A stretch of 64,000 nucleotides of DNA from positions 908,737 to 972,736 of the forward strand of contig NZ_QXHD01000004.1 in assembly GCF_011009555.1 (NCBI RefSeq), written 5' to 3'. Every line of letters starts with the position of its first letter. The stretch's first letter is position 1. Below, piece after piece: positions 35,053 to 43,080 of this stretch. The notes beneath the pieces were generated by a model. The model worked only from the letters and a program-made list of their open reading frames with translations, searched no databases and had not been told where the DNA came from. The position numbers and the translations under genes are program-made. This DNA comes from Adonisia turfae CCMR0081. GTDB taxonomy: Bacteria; Cyanobacteriota; Cyanobacteriia; Phormidesmidales; Phormidesmidaceae.

Positions 35053-35616
35053 ATGTCCTTTCATCATGCTCAGCCTCATAAAAGTGGCTCGTCTGGTAAT
35101 TGTGAACCTTTGGATGGTTCACAAAAGCATGCCGGTGGCGAACATCGTGAGTTTTCTGCGGTTGATGCCTCTGACCAAAGGACGTCTAATCGTGACAGTT
35201 ATGACGAAGAAGCACGTTTTGAACTTCTCAGTGCCTATCTAGATGACGAAGTCACTGCTGAAGAGCGGAAGCTTGTAGCTCAGTGGCTGATGGACGATCC
35301 CAATACCCAGCAAATGTATCAAAGGTTGTTGATGTTGCGTCAGGCAATTCGAACAGCGCCGGTACCATCCCAACCATCCTTGCAAGTGCCTAACTCATCA
35401 CAACAGGCGTGGGGAGCTTGGTCCCTATGGCCAATGCGTCGAATGTTGGTCTGTGCCATTGCGATCGCACTGTTTAGCAGTCTTAGTCAGTTGGGCACTG
35501 CTTGCGGACGTCAGCAATTACAAGAGGCCTGGCAATTTATTAAGACCTTACCCCAGGGGACCTTATGGGAAATTGCTGCAACTGTGACTGAGCTATCTTC
35601 TAATCCTGATAAGTAA
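35053..35616 (+). CDS. anti-sigma-factor-like membrane protein
   Basis: The 187-residue protein has a polar, Ser/His-rich N-terminus, then an anti-sigma-type helical domain (ARFELLSAYLDDEVTAEER..VAQWLMDDP, about residues 56-100). One membrane segment follows near residues 130-150 and a short C-terminal part outside. The HxxxCxxC zinc motif of many anti-sigma factors is absent. Such proteins hold an ECF or group 3 sigma factor at the membrane until a signal releases it. No sigma gene lies next to it in this window. Confidence 0.72.
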   Translation: MSFHHAQPHKSGSSGNCEPLDGSQKHAGGEHREFSAVDASDQRTSNRDSYDEEARFELLSAYLDDEVTAEERKLVAQWLMDDPNTQQMYQRLLMLRQAIRTAPVPSQPSLQVPNSSQQAWGAWSLWPMRRMLVCAIAIALFSSLSQLGTACGRQQLQEAWQFIKTLPQGTLWEIAATVTELSSNPDK

Positions 35617-35664
35617 GTGTGAGCATACGTCATGAGAAACTGTCTGGAGTTAGCCAGTAAAAAC

Positions 35665-36894
35665 TTACTTGTCCAATTCTCGGCAAATCCCAAATACTGA
35701 AGTAAAACCGTGGAGAAACGTTGTATTTCCAACGGGACCAATTTCGCCACTACAAAAAAAACCTCCCAGCGGCACTGGTCCCAGCTGGCTACTAAACTGT
35801 TTTGTGTCACAGTTAGGCGTATCAAATAGACTGGTACCTCGTCCATTGCAGGCAAACAGCAATGCGCCCGACGGAGCAGATCGTGCTTGATTTTCCAATC
35901 GGTAGGTTTTCAGCAGTGCTACCAAGTCGTCTTTAGCCGTGTGAGCATCTCGCAGATGGAACTGAATTCTCTGACCTGGACGAATTCGATCGGCAATGGC
36001 AATGGCACCCACTTTTGGGTCTACTCCCACCAGGTTGCGAATAAGAAAATCACCCTGTCCTAAGGCTTGTTTAAAGCTACTTTGCGCAAGACCAATAAAT
36101 AATGATTCTTGAGCCAGTTGTCGATCAGTTTCATCTAAATCCTGGAACAATTCCTGGAGTGCTTCCAAGGGCGTTTGGGTATCAGCTTCATTTTGGGAGG
36201 CTTGAGCTGCTACTTTCGTCACGACATTGCGGTCCCCTTCGACTACGCGAAAGGTGGGACCTATGGGACGGCATCCCTGGGCGACAATGGCATCAATGAC
36301 GATGTTGCCCGACAGGGCTACCCCCACGACGCCTTGGCGATAGAGCTGTTGCCCGCAGAAGAGTCCACAGCTACGGCTAATACTTTCGATGCCTGCGAGT
36401 CCTCCCACCTTGACTGATTCTGGATAGGCAAAATCTAACCCTTGTAGAAGGTCATTCATTCCTGATGCAAAGGGATCGGCCATTAATAAAAAGTGAGGTT
36501 TCTCTGCCGGTGACACGCCAATGATTTCAGTCCATTCGCTAGGAGGACTATCTAAATCAGGGAGTTCATCAATTGACAAATGAAATCCCTGGATGTTGAC
36601 ATCGGGAAGATAGGCAACGGTTAGACTGATTCCTGCGGTTTCTTCGACTTCAACTAACTCACCTGTATTACTTCTGCCAATCACTCCGCCGCCACTGCAG
36701 CCAACGATGTGGGCACCACCCAGAGGACCTTTGAGTAAAGGCAATACACGGGAATATTCACTAGCAAAGGCTGATGAAATAAAGATAATGGCTAAGTTAG
36801 GTGCCATTTCTAGCTGGGTTAATACCCGCTCAATCACCTCCCGCAGTGCTAATTCCAGTGAAGGATGGGTAGAGACGGCACTAGCCCATTTCAT
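35665..36894 (-). CDS. FIST-domain sensor protein
   Basis: This 409-residue soluble protein has FIST N (about residues 20-215) and FIST C (about 220-360) domains, a pair predicted to bind small ligands such as amino acids. Supporting segments are IVGCSGGGVIG, the GGLAGIE turn and the C-terminal LFACNGRGTSLF and PLGGFFCSGEIGPVG. No output domain is attached, so it would have to act through a partner. I use the ATG at 36894 (MKWASAVS), not the TTG 13 codons upstream. Confidence 0.88.
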   Translation of the reverse strand: MKWASAVSTHPSLELALREVIERVLTQLEMAPNLAIIFISSAFASEYSRVLPLLKGPLGGAHIVGCSGGGVIGRSNTGELVEVEETAGISLTVAYLPDVNIQGFHLSIDELPDLDSPPSEWTEIIGVSPAEKPHFLLMADPFASGMNDLLQGLDFAYPESVKVGGLAGIESISRSCGLFCGQQLYRQGVVGVALSGNIVIDAIVAQGCRPIGPTFRVVEGDRNVVTKVAAQASQNEADTQTPLEALQELFQDLDETDRQLAQESLFIGLAQSSFKQALGQGDFLIRNLVGVDPKVGAIAIADRIRPGQRIQFHLRDAHTAKDDLVALLKTYRLENQARSAPSGALLFACNGRGTSLFDTPNCDTKQFSSQLGPVPLGGFFCSGEIGPVGNTTFLHGFTSVFGICRELDK

Positions 36895-37343
36895 AGCGTT
36901 TGGTGGCGATGATGGCAAACTCAATACTCTCAAAAATAAATCAAGATGTTAATAGTCTAGCTTCCAGCCTATTGCCGTTAAGTTAAATTCCAGAGGGGAG
37001 CAACGACTCTATTGATGCCTTCATCCGATGGACTTAGACTGTCTTGGCTACAAGATTCTACATAATGTGGCTATAAAGCTAGGCTTTACAAGCTAACCTT
37101 ACCCAGGTGTTAGGTATATCTGCGGCTTTAAAGCATACCTTGCTGCTGGAGCAGTTCCATTAATTGCAAAATGCTTCTTTAGATACAACGAGTTTGAAAA
37201 AACCGAAGCTAACATAGAAGGGTAAACCACCTCCATGCAATGCTGTTCTCAGTGGGGAACTCTAAGCAGGCCACTGGCAACTGCTATAAGCACACTTTCA
37301 AATCAAATACTTCGTTGAAAGTAAAGGTAGATAATTAAAAGCT
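36895..37343. other. 449-bp divergent region, FIST gene / cp12
   Basis: It holds the cp12 promoter. I note a small dyad TAAAGC/GCTTTA near 37073-37087 and CAGTGG/CCACTG near 37250-37277, both short. No gene is seen. Confidence 0.5.
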
Positions 37344-37568
37344 ATGAGCGATATTCAAGAAAAGATCTCTGAAGAAATCAAAGCAGCTCGAGATGTCTGC
37401 ACCACTGACGGTAGCGGTTCTGATGCATGTGCAGCTGCTTGGGATGCTGTGGAAGAACTTCAAGCTGAAGCCTCTCACCAGCGTGAATCTGAGAAGCCAA
37501 AGACCAATTTTGAAACCTACTGCGATGAAAACCCTGAGGCAGATGAGTGCCGCATATATGAGGACTAA
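37344..37568 (+). CDS. cp12: Calvin cycle regulator CP12
   Basis: CP12 is a small disordered protein that, when oxidised in the dark, clamps glyceraldehyde-3-phosphate dehydrogenase and phosphoribulokinase into an inactive complex. The 74 residues contain both redox Cys pairs (C19/C29 and C60/C69), the AWDAVEELQAEA core, and the C-terminal YCDENPEADECRIYED that inserts into GAPDH. All key residues are intact. It is a single-gene unit with its own terminator. Confidence 0.96.
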   Translation: MSDIQEKISEEIKAARDVCTTDGSGSDACAAAWDAVEELQAEASHQRESEKPKTNFETYCDENPEADECRIYED

Positions 37569-37642
37569 GCACAGGCTGTGATTCTTGTAAGACTGATAAT
37601 TTAATGCCGTAGAGCTGAATGATTAGTCTGATTGGGTACATT

Positions 37643-37673
37643 AGGCCGAGCTCCCATAAAAGGAGCTCGGCCT
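37643..37673 (+). terminator. terminator after cp12
   Basis: A perfect 12-bp stem, AGGCCGAGCTCC at 37643-37654 and its complement at 37662-37673, encloses a 7-nt loop. It lies 75 bases after the stop; only a weak T-rich tail (TAATAG) follows. Confidence 0.75.
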
Positions 37674-37763
37674 TAATAGTGCTAGAAGAGGGGGATGGCT
37701 CTCTATTCTCGCGGCCCAACGGTGTTAACCTAGAGAGCGTTTTGATAGCACGCCATAATTTCT

Positions 37764-38360
37764 ATGCCGAGTTCTGAACTCCTACAGTCATTGGTTTGGA
37801 TGGACTATCGCCTGGCCGTAATATTCACGGTTTTATTCCCCTTACTCCTTTTAGTATGGGGACTCATTGGCCGAGCGGAAGTGATTCAGCAGCTGTTAGT
37901 GATCTATTGGAAAGTCTCTAGCCTGCTGGCAATTACCGTTTATCTGATGATTGCAGGGTTACCCTTCAGCTTTTTGACTGCTGTCATGGCGAGGGTCATG
38001 ATGCCCGTATCTTTGTGGTTCTGGGCCGATCTCAATGAAGAACTTCGAGAGCAACCCTTCTCTGGGTTAAAACTTGTGTTTACATCTTGGCGCTGGGCGC
38101 TAACGTTCTACTGCGGTTTAGGTTTGCTTTTCCAGCTACCCTTTTTGCGGTGTAGTTTTTCTCGTGTTGCTTTTGCCGCTGAAAGTTGCCAAGTTTGGTT
38201 GGAGGCTCCCAAGTTATTTAGGCAATCCTTTCATACTGGCTTTACCCCTGGATTCCTGGGATTCTGGGCAATTTTAGCGTTAGTCATTTACCTGCTAACC
38301 CTGAGCTACTTTATTTTTGTAAAGTTGGGACGTCAAGGACGGTCAGCACTCAACCAGTAG
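37764..38360 (+). CDS. DUF3177 membrane protein
   Basis: This 198-residue protein has about five membrane helices (about residues 18-36, 48-70, 73-88, 108-125 and 163-187). It matches what I know of the cyanobacterial DUF3177 family: RLAVIFTVLFPLLLLVWG, ADLNEEL, and an FHTGFTPGFLGFWA segment. Function is unknown. The next gene starts four bases after its stop, so the two are almost surely an operon. Confidence 0.8.
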   Translation: MPSSELLQSLVWMDYRLAVIFTVLFPLLLLVWGLIGRAEVIQQLLVIYWKVSSLLAITVYLMIAGLPFSFLTAVMARVMMPVSLWFWADLNEELREQPFSGLKLVFTSWRWALTFYCGLGLLFQLPFLRCSFSRVAFAAESCQVWLEAPKLFRQSFHTGFTPGFLGFWAILALVIYLLTLSYFIFVKLGRQGRSALNQ

Positions 38361-38363
38361 ATC

Positions 38364-38654
38364 ATGGCTATTTCAATTGAGAAACAACTTGAGCAATATA
38401 CGTTGCAAAACCTCCAAGAGGTTTTATTGGTGACTGTTGAGATCGATGGAGAAATAGATGAAATTCTTGTCTTTCGAGGCTTTTCTAGCTCTCTGATGCG
38501 ACCAACTGCCGCAGACCCAGATGTGCCAGTGTTACCTGATGATGCTGTCATTACTACGATTGACCGGTTGGCGAGTCCCTATCAACCTGACTGTCCAAAT
38601 TATCTAGAACGGCAGATTAGTTGGGCAGACTTTTCCCAACGTTTAAACTCCTAA
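38364..38654 (+). CDS. small conserved protein of unknown function
   Basis: This 96-residue protein starts three bases after the DUF3177 gene. The core reads DEILVFRGFSSSLMRPTAADPDVP, then TIDRLASPYQPDCPNYLE. This pattern resembles a small family shared by cyanobacteria and plant plastids (I believe DUF7734, not certain). It has no membrane segment. Close coupling with the DUF3177 membrane protein suggests a joint role. Confidence 0.7.
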   Translation: MAISIEKQLEQYTLQNLQEVLLVTVEIDGEIDEILVFRGFSSSLMRPTAADPDVPVLPDDAVITTIDRLASPYQPDCPNYLERQISWADFSQRLNS

Positions 38655-38791
38655 CTAATCCTTCAGGTCACACGCGTTACGTTCAAGACCTGTCACAATA
38701 GATACAAGCTGCGGTATCCTAGGTCGTCCCCAATGTAATCCTGTGTGGGACTGGCTGTTTTGCTAGCTTTACATCGCGATTTTTCCTGGTT

Positions 38792-39859
38792 ATGTATCAA
38801 ACGCAAGATTTACACGTAGTTGAGACTCGACCACTGATCAGTCCCGCTCTGCTCCATGCGGAGCTGCCTTTAACTCAATCGGCTGCGGCTCTGGTCGCCC
38901 AAACTCGCGATCGCATCCGCAATATTCTCTACAACGAAGATCGTCGCCTACTTGTCATTGTGGGGCCTTGCTCTGTGCATGATGTAGATGCTGCCCATGA
39001 TTATGGCCGCCGGTTAGTGAAACTACGGGAAGCTCTAGCAGGTCAGCTTGAAATTGTGATGCGAGTCTACTTTGAAAAGCCTCGCACCAACATTGGTTGG
39101 AAAGGGCTGATCAATGACCCCCACTTGGATGGCAGCTATGACATCAACCGGGGGTTGCGCCTGGCCCGTCAGTTGTTGATTGATCTTGCGGAGATGGGGT
39201 TGCCAGCGGCAACCGAGCTATTAGATCCAATCACGCCTCAATATATTGCTGATGTCATTTCTTGGACAGCCATTGGCGCTCGTACTACCGAAAGCCAAAC
39301 CCATCGCGAAATGGCGTCGGGGTTATCCATGCCCATTGGTTTTAAAAACAATACTGATGGTAGTTTGCAGGCTGCGACCAACGCCATGATGGCAGCCAGT
39401 CGCGCTCACCATTTTCTGGGGATCAACCACAGCGGCCTTGCCAGCATCGTAGCAACCACAGGTAATCCCGATGGTCATTTGGTGTTACGGGGTGGCAAGA
39501 ATGGACCTAATTATGATGAGCAAAATGTTCAACAGGCTGTGCAGCAGCTCTCCAAAGCAGGCCTCAATCCCCGCTTGATGGTGGACTGTAGTCATGCCAA
39601 TGCTAACAAGCAACACCAACAGCAGTCTGTGGTTCTCGAAAGTTTAGCAGACCAGCTCAAAACCGGTTCTCGCCATATTCTTGGGGTAATGATAGAAAGC
39701 CACATTAAAGCTGGCCGTCAATCAATTCCTGAAAATTTAGATGACCTCGTCTATGGTCAAAGCATTACTGATGCCTGTGTTGATTTTGAAACAACCCAAG
39801 TCATGCTAGAACAGCTTGCTGCCGCTGTTGAACCGCATCTCTCAGCTGCGTCCCTTTAA
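38792..39859 (+). CDS. aroF: 3-deoxy-7-phosphoheptulonate (DAHP) synthase, type I
   Basis: This enzyme joins phosphoenolpyruvate and erythrose 4-phosphate in the first step of the shikimate pathway. The 355 residues show the AroF/G/H class: VGPCSVHD (about residues 57-64), RVYFEKPRTNIGWKGLINDP, GARTTESQTHRE and MVDCSHANANK. The N-terminal extension is like that of feedback-regulated enzymes, but the effector cannot be read. The symbol aroF is used for the family, not for a specific isozyme. Its stop overlaps that of the next gene by four bases. Confidence 0.94.
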   Translation: MYQTQDLHVVETRPLISPALLHAELPLTQSAAALVAQTRDRIRNILYNEDRRLLVIVGPCSVHDVDAAHDYGRRLVKLREALAGQLEIVMRVYFEKPRTNIGWKGLINDPHLDGSYDINRGLRLARQLLIDLAEMGLPAATELLDPITPQYIADVISWTAIGARTTESQTHREMASGLSMPIGFKNNTDGSLQAATNAMMAASRAHHFLGINHSGLASIVATTGNPDGHLVLRGGKNGPNYDEQNVQQAVQQLSKAGLNPRLMVDCSHANANKQHQQQSVVLESLADQLKTGSRHILGVMIESHIKAGRQSIPENLDDLVYGQSITDACVDFETTQVMLEQLAAAVEPHLSAASL

Positions 39860-41097
39860 AAAAGAGGCACATTGACGTTAATACTTGCACCGTAAATAAT
39901 GTCATCAAAGTCGACATTCGACAGAGAAGATCGACCAAATCGAAATCCAGTGAATAAGCTCAATCGAGTTGTACTTGATAGGTCGTGGCTAAACTGAGCC
40001 AGGATCTGATGATAGGTATCGTGGCGCTCTATTTCTGTGTAGTCATCGAGAAACAGCTGATATAAGAAGCTTACGCGAGTTTGAGGATCAAAACCGTAGT
40101 TGATAGAGCCAGTGGCGATCTGAGTGAAGCGACTGAATGCTTTTGGATCGCTAATGCTCAAACGAGCCTGATAGTAAGTGTCTAACCAGGTGCGGTTATT
40201 GAGAATGTCACGCCGACTAAGCAGCAACTCGACATAGTTGGCCTGAAAAAATGAGTCGCTACCAGGGGTGCTGAGATCCTGATAACGCCAATTCAGCTGT
40301 CCATAGCTGCTTTGCCCTAAACGCTGACGAATGCCTGCTTGAAACTGTAATTCGTTGTAATCGACGATAGATAGGTCTTCATAGCGAGCTAGATTGGCTT
40401 CGGCGCTGAGCAACAAATTAGTGCCGTCTGCAATGCGTGGAAATGCGAAAACACCGATTCCTGTTTGATAAATGCGATCGTCAATGGGGTTGGGAGTGCG
40501 GAAGAGGTTGTTGCCTCCGTAGACGTTAGCTCGACCTGTTAGAAAGACGGTTGTTTGCCGTGTAGGTTCTGGCTCTACTTCCAGGGGCACATCTTCAGTG
40601 GGGCGAATGCGCAGGATCCCTAGCTCACTATCAATGCCAATGGGTTGCGATCGCACCCGTAAAATACCTAGCTCATCATCAATTGCTCCGTTTCTTTCAT
40701 CTTCATCTTCGTCAGTTTGTGATTCATCTTCAGTGCCGAGTTCTTCATCCTCTGCAATCTCCAGGCTGACGCTACCAATATTGCGATCGTTGTCGCTATC
40801 CTCAAAAGATATTTCGGAAGACTGCTCTAATAGCTTTGACGGAAAGCTAACACCCGTAACATTCTTCCTGGCGGTCAAGAATTGCTTATGCTCTAGATAG
40901 GTGAATGGCTCTGTTAAAGGCACAGGTGTACCCGTTGTTTCAAGTAGCTCTGTAGCTGCTGGTCGCCTATCAATGACTCTTTTTAATGGAAGTGACGACT
41001 GAGCATCCGCTTGATGGCTCAGTCCTCCCCAACTTCCTAGGCACACTGCCAAAAACTGTATGCTCGCCAATGGCCCAGAAAACAGCCTCATCATCAA
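39856..41097 (-). CDS. predicted outer-membrane beta-barrel protein
   Basis: I do not recognise a named family in this 413-residue protein. It has a signal peptide (about residues 10-32, ending ADAQ) and a long acidic linker (about 85-170) in which the motif ELGILR(V/I)R occurs twice about 16 residues apart. Residues 185-413 are full of alternating hydrophobic/polar strands with aromatic girdles, ending in NVNVPLF. A terminal Phe is typical of proteins inserted by the BAM complex. It is divergent from the FecR gene, 368 bp apart, and may belong with the FecR/CHASE2 group. Confidence 0.7.
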   Translation of the reverse strand: MMMRLFSGPLASIQFLAVCLGSWGGLSHQADAQSSLPLKRVIDRRPAATELLETTGTPVPLTEPFTYLEHKQFLTARKNVTGVSFPSKLLEQSSEISFEDSDNDRNIGSVSLEIAEDEELGTEDESQTDEDEDERNGAIDDELGILRVRSQPIGIDSELGILRIRPTEDVPLEVEPEPTRQTTVFLTGRANVYGGNNLFRTPNPIDDRIYQTGIGVFAFPRIADGTNLLLSAEANLARYEDLSIVDYNELQFQAGIRQRLGQSSYGQLNWRYQDLSTPGSDSFFQANYVELLLSRRDILNNRTWLDTYYQARLSISDPKAFSRFTQIATGSINYGFDPQTRVSFLYQLFLDDYTEIERHDTYHQILAQFSHDLSSTTRLSLFTGFRFGRSSLSNVDFDDIIYGASINVNVPLF

Positions 41098-41465
41098 CTA
41101 ATTTTCCATCAATACTAATTAACCTATCTGTATATCTAATTAATTTTCCCAACATGAAAGACTGAGCTGAGTCTTGATATCCCCAGAAAAGCGCAGCATT
41201 TGTAACTATAGTTCACAAGAACTACCACTATGGATTGATGTCGTCTGTCTAAATACTTAAAGCATTCTTCCCAGACTCAAAAAAATACCGAACAATCAGG
41301 ATAAAGACCAGGTAAATTACAAAATTTGGGTAGCAATTTAAAGAAAGTATGAATACACTATGGCCATGATGCTGGAAAGTTAGGTACTATTACTAATGGA
41401 GCAGAGGAAAAGCTTCTGCCCGGTGTATTTGCCCAGTACTTCTGCCCATTAGCCCTTGCTTCACT
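41098..41465. other. 368-bp divergent region, barrel gene / fecR-like gene
   Basis: This presumably holds promoters for both genes. It is AT-rich in its middle. I see no operator-like repeat. Confidence 0.5.
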
Positions 41466-42911
41466 ATGTGCAAAGTTTCTGCTCGCTGGTATTCGCTTTT
41501 ACTGGGTGCTGCTCTAATTTTTGGGCTGCCAAGCGCCGCTTTAGCTCAGTCCACTCTTACTTGGGCTAAGGTTGAGAGATTGCGTAACCGGGTACACCTT
41601 ATTCCTAATAATCGTAATGCCCGACGTGCAAGAGTTGCGGACGTTATGGGTGTGGGTGATGCTCTTCGTACAGCTGCATCATCGCGAGCTGAGCTAAGTT
41701 TCAACGATGGTTCTCTGGCGCGGGTTGGCGAGCAAGCTACCTTTCGATTCACTCCCAATACCCGTAATTTTCAGTTGTCTAATGGGACTGTCCTATTGTT
41801 GATTCCGCCCGGTCGTGGTCGCACCACTATACAAACGCCCAATGCAGTTACCGGGATTCAGGGCTCTGCTTTATTTGTTCGTGTGCGTTGTCTAGCAGAA
41901 CTGTCATCTGAAGGCCACTGTCCATCTCCTGTAACTTTAGTTGGAGCTCTAACTAATAATCCTGCTGGTCCCATGGTTGCTTACAGTGGAAGCGGCTTTC
42001 AACAGCAGCCTATTTATGCAGGAGAAATGGTGGTCATTGAGGGTGATGTCATCACCCAGCGGCACCAATTTGATTTAAAAACTTTTTACGAGACAAGTGG
42101 GTTAGTAGAGGGGTTGCAACTTGATAGTTCTACTCCTCCTGCCAATTTGCCTTTGGAGCTTCAGGAAGTCTGGCAAGAGATTCAGGATGCTCTAGAACTT
42201 CAAGGAGATTTTGATAATCAGGGTTTAGTGGAAGAAATAGTTGAGAACCCTGGTTTTATTGCGCCAGTCGTCAATGCTTTTCATGATGAGCTAAATGAAA
42301 CCGCAGGAGACGATTTTTTTGTTGATTTCCCACCGTTCGCATCTTCACCTGCTGCTGCCTTCCACGGCACAAGTGGGCAAGTTGCAACTTCTCAATCAGA
42401 GGATCCTGCTACGGTGACGGTCACTGAGGTGCCAAGAGAAGTTGACACAACTGTAACTAGTGCCATTGTAAGAGAGGCCTTCAATAATACAAATAGGGGT
42501 ATCTCATCGGGGGGGCCTACTGTAGGTGTGTCATCTCCTGCGACTCCGGAGGTGCCAACAACGGTAACGCCAACGCAACCCGAAGTGCCCACAATTGTCT
42601 CAACACCGACACAGCCTGAGGTACCTTCTACTCCAACGGTACCAACGACGCCAACGCAACCCGAAGTGCCCACAATTGTCTCAACACCGACACAGCCTGA
42701 GGTGCCCTCAACTCCGATTTCCAAGCCTACGCCTGAAATTCCGACTACGCCAGTGGTCACTAATCCGCCAGAAGTCGTAACACCTGATTTAGAACCTGAT
42801 CGGGTACCTGTGGATTCTGAAGAATTTAACTGGCAACAACCCTCTGGTGCTAACGATCCTGACGTCTTGCAGGGGCCTAATTTTTCAATTGATGGCTCAA
42901 CTGTCAATTGA
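41466..42911 (+). CDS. secreted FecR-domain protein with Pro/Thr-rich tail
   Basis: The 481-residue protein has a signal peptide (about residues 8-27, ALAQ) and a FecR domain (about residues 30-150: TAASSRAELSFNDGSLARVGEQATFRF, then TTIQTPNAVTGIQGSALFV). A middle region without known motifs (about 180-320) follows, then a Pro/Thr/Val-rich tail (about 355-440) with units such as TQPEVPTIVSTP repeated. FecR domains sense periplasmic or surface signals. In cyanobacteria they are often encoded near CHASE2 proteins, as here, where a CHASE2 kinase lies 169 bp away in convergent orientation. Confidence 0.85.
   Translation: MCKVSARWYSLLLGAALIFGLPSAALAQSTLTWAKVERLRNRVHLIPNNRNARRARVADVMGVGDALRTAASSRAELSFNDGSLARVGEQATFRFTPNTRNFQLSNGTVLLLIPPGRGRTTIQTPNAVTGIQGSALFVRVRCLAELSSEGHCPSPVTLVGALTNNPAGPMVAYSGSGFQQQPIYAGEMVVIEGDVITQRHQFDLKTFYETSGLVEGLQLDSSTPPANLPLELQEVWQEIQDALELQGDFDNQGLVEEIVENPGFIAPVVNAFHDELNETAGDDFFVDFPPFASSPAAAFHGTSGQVATSQSEDPATVTVTEVPREVDTTVTSAIVREAFNNTNRGISSGGPTVGVSSPATPEVPTTVTPTQPEVPTIVSTPTQPEVPSTPTVPTTPTQPEVPTIVSTPTQPEVPSTPISKPTPEIPTTPVVTNPPEVVTPDLEPDRVPVDSEEFNWQQPSGANDPDVLQGPNFSIDGSTVN
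42567..42703 (+). repeat. 81-bp-period direct repeat in the Pro-rich tail
   Basis: A 56-bp block at 42567-42622 recurs exactly at 42648-42703. The 81-base period is 27 codons, so the frame is kept. Such exact repeats point to recent slippage or unequal exchange in the tail of the FecR protein. Confidence 0.9.
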
Positions 42912-43080
42912 TATTGTTAGTTTGCAATATTTTTTCGCCATTGCTGATGGATGGGGATGAATCGTACTGACAAAATCGCTATTTCAGCATTCTTAAGAAA
43001 AAGCCTTTAATTTTGAGTATTAATTACTTAATAATGCGCTTGAGTGGAATGGAGCGGCGTAATTCTGTGTGGCTATAAAA

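Noticed and set aside
40598..40900. Plus-strand frame rich in Ser
   Set aside because: It is opposite the Glu/Asp-rich linker of the barrel gene, whose codons give Ser on the other strand.
42392..42907. Minus-strand frame of 171 codons rich in Gly, Val and Thr
   Set aside because: It is the complement of the repeated Pro/Thr tail of the FecR protein; low-complexity composition keeps it open.
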